Below, in pieces: positions 60,459 to 64,000 of a DNA stretch of 64,000 bases (the stretch's first letter is position 1; every line of letters starts with the position of its first letter). The notes beneath the pieces were generated by a model, which saw only the letters and a program-made list of their open reading frames with translations, had not been told where the DNA came from and ran no database searches. The translations under genes and the position numbers were made by a program. This DNA is from CAVVST01 sp963750995 (GTDB taxonomy: Bacteria > Acidobacteriota > Vicinamibacteria > Vicinamibacterales > UBA2999). The stretch covers positions 1-64,000 of the forward strand of contig CAVVST010000004.1 of NCBI GenBank assembly GCA_963750995.1, read 5' to 3'.

Positions 60459-62359
60459 CAGACGTCCTTCACATTCTTCCCCGCCAGTGCTTCGCGGACG
60501 CTGCGGTTCATCACGACCTCGGCCAGATGGCGGGTCGCCTGGTTGAGAGCTTCGGTCTTCTGCTGGATCTGTTCGCGATCGTCGCCGGCGATCACGCGCT
60601 TCGCGTCGGCCAGCGCCGACTCGATCGCCGCGCGCTCGCCCGGCTCCAGCGATTCAGCGGCGACCTGCTCGAAGTCAGGACGCCGCAGCGACTTTTCCGT
60701 CGCCAGGATCACCGTCTCGGCCTCGTTGCGCGCTTCAATCAGAAGCCTGGCCTCGAAATCGGCTTCGGCATGCTCGAACGATTCGATCAGCATGCGCTCG
60801 ACTTCCTGCTCGGTGAGCCCGTACGACGGCTTCACCTCGATCGTCTGTTCAATCGAGGTGCGCAGCTCGCGCGCGCCGACACTGAGGATGCCGTTGGCGT
60901 CGATCTGGAAACGGACTTCGATGCGCGGCATGCCGGCAGGCATCGGCGGAATGCCGCGCAGGCGGAACCGTGCCAGGGAGCGGCAATCGGCCGCCAGCTC
61001 GCGCTCGCCCTGCAGCACGTGAACGTCGACCGCCGTCTGGTTGTCGACGAAACTGGTGAACATCTCGCGTCCGCTCGCCGGGATGGTCGAGTTTCTCAGG
61101 ATGATCTTCGACATCACGCCGCCCATCGTCTCGATGCCGAGCGACAGCGGTGTGACATCGAGCAACAGCATCTCGCGGCGTCCGCTGATCAGGATGTCAG
61201 CCTGCACGGCGGCGCCGAGGGCGACGACCTCGTCTGGATTCAAGTCCGAATGCGGCTGGCGTCCGAACAGCTCCTCGACCACGCGCCGGACCAGCGGAAT
61301 CCGTGTCGATCCGCCGACCAGCACTGCCTCGTCGATATTCTTCGGCTCGAGGCCGGCGTCGGCAAGAGCCTGCCGGCAGGGACCAAGCGTGCGCTCGATC
61401 AGCGGCATGATCATCCGCTCGAAGTCCGCGCGGGTGATGCGGCGTCTATAGCCGGCCGGCAGCCGATCGGTCGAATCGAGGCGAATCTCGGCTTCCTCGG
61501 CTTCGGAGAGATCCCACTTCGCCTGGATGACGGCCTTGCGAATGGCCTGAATCAACTGAGGCGGGTCTGAAGACCCGCCTCTACGATCGGCGTTGTGGTC
61601 CCGTAGAGGCGGACCTTCAGGTCGGCCTCGGACATCGGCGAGGACCATCTGCGTCAGCAGCGCGTCGATATCGTCGCCGCCGAGGTGCGTGTCACCGTTG
61701 GTGGCCAGCACCTGGAACACGCCGTCCTCGACCTTGAGGATCGAGATGTCGAACGTGCCGCCGCCAAGGTCGTATACCGCGATGGTGCCGCGGTTCCGCT
61801 TGTCGAGACCGTAGGCGAGCGATGCGGCAGTCGGTTCGTTAATGATGCGCAGAACCTCCAGCCCGGCCAGGCGGCCGGCGTCGCGGGTCGCGGTCCGCTG
61901 CGCGTCGTTGAAGTAGGCCGGCACGGTGATGACTGCCCGATCGACCTCGAAGTCGAACTCGCCCTGCTCGCGGAAATGGTCCTCGGCTCGCCGCTTCAGC
62001 TCGCGCAGCACGAACGCGGAAATCTCGGGAGGCGTGAATTCACGCCCCCCGATCCCGATCCGGACGACGCCTCCCTTGTCCCCGCCCACCGTGAACGGCA
62101 GCAGGCTGGCGTCTTCGCTCACGTCCTCGATGCCGCGCCCCATGAAGCGTTTCACCGAATAGACCGTGCTTCCGGAAGTGGTCAGCAGACGCCGCTGCGC
62201 TTCGCGGCCGACGAAGATCGTGCCGTCCTCGCCGATCGAGACAATCGACGGCAGCAGCGCATCGCCCGAGTCGTCGCGGATGACGACCGGCCTGCCGTCC
62301 TTGACGTAGGCCACGAGGCTGTTCGTGGTGCCGAGATCGATGCCGACGACCTTACCCAT
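60458..62359 (-). CDS. hscA: Fe-S cluster assembly chaperone HscA (DnaK family) with a REP-derived insertion
   Basis: This 633-residue Hsp70 promotes cluster transfer from IscU. The nucleotide-binding domain has VGIDLGTTNSLVAYVKDGRP, VPAYFNDAQRTATRDAGRLA, GGGTFDISIL and VGGSTRIPLV. The linker and substrate domain follow (LLLDVTPLSLGIETMGGVMS). At about residue 245-270 a stretch reading VRGRPEGPPLRDHNADRRGG is translated from a palindromic repeat and is foreign to the family. It sits in a surface loop region of the nucleotide-binding domain. The frame is kept. It lies between hscB and fdx. Confidence 0.92.
   Translation of the reverse strand: MGKVVGIDLGTTNSLVAYVKDGRPVVIRDDSGDALLPSIVSIGEDGTIFVGREAQRRLLTTSGSTVYSVKRFMGRGIEDVSEDASLLPFTVGGDKGGVVRIGIGGREFTPPEISAFVLRELKRRAEDHFREQGEFDFEVDRAVITVPAYFNDAQRTATRDAGRLAGLEVLRIINEPTAASLAYGLDKRNRGTIAVYDLGGGTFDISILKVEDGVFQVLATNGDTHLGGDDIDALLTQMVLADVRGRPEGPPLRDHNADRRGGSSDPPQLIQAIRKAVIQAKWDLSEAEEAEIRLDSTDRLPAGYRRRITRADFERMIMPLIERTLGPCRQALADAGLEPKNIDEAVLVGGSTRIPLVRRVVEELFGRQPHSDLNPDEVVALGAAVQADILISGRREMLLLDVTPLSLGIETMGGVMSKIILRNSTIPASGREMFTSFVDNQTAVDVHVLQGERELAADCRSLARFRLRGIPPMPAGMPRIEVRFQIDANGILSVGARELRTSIEQTIEVKPSYGLTEQEVERMLIESFEHAEADFEARLLIEARNEAETVILATEKSLRRPDFEQVAAESLEPGERAAIESALADAKRVIAGDDREQIQQKTEALNQATRHLAEVVMNRSVREALAGKNVKDV
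61560..61628. repeat. REP-like paired palindrome inside hscA
   Basis: GCGGGTCTGAAGACCCGC at 61561-61578 faces GGCGGACCTTCAGGTCGGCC near 61609-61626. The inner flanks read CTCTACGATC and CCGTAGA. It is inside the hscA coding region and in frame. Confidence 0.85.
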
Positions 62360-63091
62360 TGTTGGATCTGCGATTCCTCGTGCTCGATCGTCCCCAGCAG
62401 GTTGGCGATGTATTTCTGCTCTAGCAACTGCTCGCGCAGCGCCTCGAGCGTGGCCTTGCGCTCCGCCGGCGTGTCGGCCTGGCTGTCGTAACGCTCGCTC
62501 AGTTCCTGGATGCGCCGGTCGTGTTCATCCCGCTTGCGCGCGATCGGGGCGCGCGCCTTCTCCAGCCGCGATCGCAGCTGTGCCTCGTCTCCGCCTGATT
62601 CCCGCAGCTCGCGGATCTCGTCGAGTTCCTCGTTGAGCGCGAAGACCTCCTCCAGGAGAGCCGGCGGTACCTTCACGGTGCCTTCGTCCGACTTCGCCGG
62701 GGGCAGGCCCTCAATCGCGAGCAGATGCTCGATCCGGGCGGCCGGGTTCCGCAGCGTCCGGTAGGCGTCGTTGAGGTAGGACGAGCGTTCGAGGCTGGCA
62801 AGCCGCTCCGCCGGCGGCGCGTTGTAGAAGTAGTCGGGATGAAACTGCCGGCTGAGATCGCGGAAGCGCCGCTCGAGGTCCTGCGGGTCGAGACCGAGCC
62901 TCCGCGGCACACCGAGGAAGCTGAAGAAATCACCGTACCGTCCGAGCGCAAGGATCCGGTTGCACTGGGGACAGAAGTGCTCGTCGACCGGGGCGCCGGC
63001 GCCGCAGTTGCGGCACTCGAGCGCCGACGTGGGACGGAGGGGATCGAATCGGGAGTCATCGGTTCGCGGGGCCTTTCCCGCGGCGCGTCAT
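62182..63091 (-). CDS. hscB: Fe-S assembly co-chaperone HscB with N-terminal zinc ribbon; frameshifted ends
   Basis: The J-domain reads DFFSFLGVPRRLGLDPQDLE with the HPD motif in FHPDYFYNAPPAER. The C-terminal helices that bind IscU follow, up to LLEQKYIANLLGTIEHEE. Before the J-domain stand two pairs, CRNCGAGAP and CPQCNRI, a zinc ribbon as in eukaryotic HSC20 and some bacterial HscB. The start is lost in a frame change between 63040 and 63090. Candidate ATGs are 63091, overlapping the restored iscA stop, and 63059. At the 3' end the frame runs past the start of hscA and stops at 62182, so a base may also be wrong near 62365. Confidence 0.8.
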
Positions 63092-63426
63092 GCGCCGAAG
63101 GAGCTGCCGCAGCCGCAGGTCTGCTTCGCGTTCGGGTTGTGGAAGACGAACCCCTGTGGTGAGCAGCGCGGTGTCGTAGTCGAGCGTGGTTCCCTTCAGG
63201 AACATGTAGCTCTTGCGGTCGACGAACAGCTTCGTGCCGTCGGGGCCGTCGAACACCTCGTCGCCCAGGCGCGGCTCTCGCTCCCATGCGAACGTGTAGC
63301 TGAGCCCGGAGCAGCCGCCGCCTTTCACGCCGACGCGAAGCCCACCCTCGGTCGAGGCCCTGCTTGGCCATCAACGACCTGATCTTCTGCGCGGCGGTCT
63401 CGCTGATCTGAATCAGTCTTCGTCAA
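63088..63426 (-). pseudogene. iscA: A-type Fe-S carrier IscA, two or three frameshifts
   Basis: The parts join to a normal IscA/ErpA protein of about 112 residues: LIQISETAAQKIRSLMAKQG, then GLRVGVKGGGCSGLSYTFAW with the first Cys, and FVDRKSYMFLKGTTLDYDTA. After removing one G of a GGGG run near 63160, it ends FHNPNAKQTCGCGSSFGA, restoring the C-terminal C-G-C-G. A second extra base lies near 63355 and perhaps a third near 63412, at the start. The Cys ligands are all present in the corrected reading, so I suspect sequence errors. The corrected stop overlaps the hscB ATG at 63091. Confidence 0.8.
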
Positions 63427-63485
63427 CGCCCAATTCCCAACTTCCAACTCCCAATCGTGGGCGTTGGCCGTTGGGAGCTGGAAGT
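63424..63485. repeat. CCCAACTTCCAACTCCCAA-type inverted repeat
   Basis: CCAATTCCCAAC and CAACTCCCAA units face GTTGGGAGCTGG. The arrangement is the same as at 24308-24380 in the korB-nuoA spacer. It separates iscU from iscA. Confidence 0.6.
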
Positions 63486-63908
63486 TCAGGCGATTGTCGC
63501 GCCGACCGGCTCGTTGGCCTTCGAGTCTTCCTTCTTCTTCTGGTAATCGGCGATCGCGGCCTTGATCGCGTCCTCGGCCAGCACCGAGCAGTGGATCTTG
63601 ACCGGCGGCAGCGCCAACTCGTTGACGATGTCGGTGTTCTTGATCGCCAGGGCCTGGTCGACCGTCTTGCCCTTGAGCCACTCGGTCGCGAGGCTCGAAC
63701 TGGCAATCGCCGACCCGCACCCGAACGTCTTGAACTTCGCTTCGTCGATCACGCCGGTTTCGGGGTTGACCCTCACCTGGAGCTTCATGACGTCGCCGCA
63801 CTCCGGTGCGCCTACCAGCCCCGTCCCCACGTTCACGTCGTCTTTCGGCAGCGAGCCGACGTTGCGCGGGTTCTCGTAGTGGTCAATTACCTTGTTTGAA
63901 TAAGCCAT
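63486..63908 (-). CDS. iscU: Fe-S cluster scaffold protein IscU
   Basis: This 140-residue scaffold is where the cluster is built before transfer. Ligand Cys are in GAPECGDVMKLQ, KTFGCGSAIASSS and VKIHCSVLAEDAI, and Asp follows the first. LPPVK, the HscA recognition site, stands just before the last Cys. The C-terminal tail after residue 125 is variable. It starts at 63908. Confidence 0.95.
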   Translation of the reverse strand: MAYSNKVIDHYENPRNVGSLPKDDVNVGTGLVGAPECGDVMKLQVRVNPETGVIDEAKFKTFGCGSAIASSSLATEWLKGKTVDQALAIKNTDIVNELALPPVKIHCSVLAEDAIKAAIADYQKKKEDSKANEPVGATIA

Positions 63909-63920
63909 GTCCTCTTCTCC

Positions 63921-63974
63921 GCGGAGGCCTGAAGGCCTCCGCCTACCGGTAGCCGGAAACCTCAGAGTTTCCGG
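63921..63974. repeat. REP-like paired palindrome
   Basis: GCGGAGGCCTGAAGGCCTCCGC at 63921-63942 faces CCGGAAACCTCAGAGTTTCCGG at 63953-63974, linked by CTACCGGTAG. It lies in the short gap between iscS and iscU. Confidence 0.85.
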
Positions 63975-63977
63975 TCG

Positions 63978-64000
63978 TCAATGCGCAACCCACTGCATCT
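63978..64000 (-). CDS. iscS: Cysteine desulfurase IscS, last residues only
   Basis: The minus strand from the window edge reads MQWVAH and a stop at 63978. IscS proteins end in a W-x-x-H motif of this kind, and iscS is the expected gene before iscU. Only six residues are visible, so the call rests mainly on context. Confidence 0.55.

Overview
This is a high-GC, Gram-negative-like chromosomal fragment. Sec signal peptides, a lipobox protein, c-type cytochromes and a periplasmic quinoprotein point to a cell with a periplasm. Futalosine-pathway menaquinone genes, an 11-gene nuo operon with no nuoEFG, two 2-oxoacid:ferredoxin oxidoreductases and abundant REP-like palindromes suggest an Acidobacteriota genome, perhaps of the Vicinamibacteria. 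That taxonomic call is inference from gene content, because no 16S gene is present.

Positions 1-16000 are an accessory, island-like region. It holds remnants of two IS66 copies, an IS481-type element inserted in one of them, a less GC-rich GT-C glycosyltransferase, and a surface-sugar cassette: DegT aminotransferase, GT2 glycosyltransferase, left-handed beta-helix acyltransferase, acyl carrier protein, SDR reductase and AMP-forming acid ligase. Scrambled fragments of a HAF-repeat gene and of moaB follow, then a large secreted repeat/beta-helix protein. The region ends with a tyrosine-integrase relic and a transposase tail next to tRNA-Arg(ACG), which looks like an island boundary.

Positions 16000-21300 hold small exported proteins, moaB-moeA (molybdenum cofactor) and a thioredoxin-like [2Fe-2S] ferredoxin. 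Positions 21400-34300 are one long energy block: korAB directly followed by nuoABCDHIJKLMN. The likely logic is that ferredoxin reduced by KorAB feeds a complex I without the NADH module.

Positions 34400-43200 hold a DinB-like protein, a proline-rich lipoprotein and a minus-strand operon: YbaK-type deacylase, a cyclic-nucleotide-domain histidine kinase, a response regulator fused to a glutaredoxin-like and a thioredoxin-reductase-like domain, a YfhO-type membrane protein and a methyltransferase. Positions 43300-51300 carry a very long PFOR-like enzyme, a DsbA-like protein, a di-heme cytochrome c and a PQQ dehydrogenase. Positions 51300-64000 carry superoxide dismutase, nadA, mqnE, a cobalamin riboswitch with btuD-btuC-btuF, an exported FAH-family protein, mqnD and the isc operon (iscS-iscU-iscA-hscB-hscA-fdx-iscX, minus strand).

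Two themes cut across the window. First, at least twenty single-base frameshifts lie in otherwise well-conserved genes (nuoM, iscA, nadA, mqnE, btuC and others). Many are more likely sequence errors than decay. Second, a family of paired palindromes with constant loops but varying stems occurs between genes and also in frame inside nadA, hscA and btuF.
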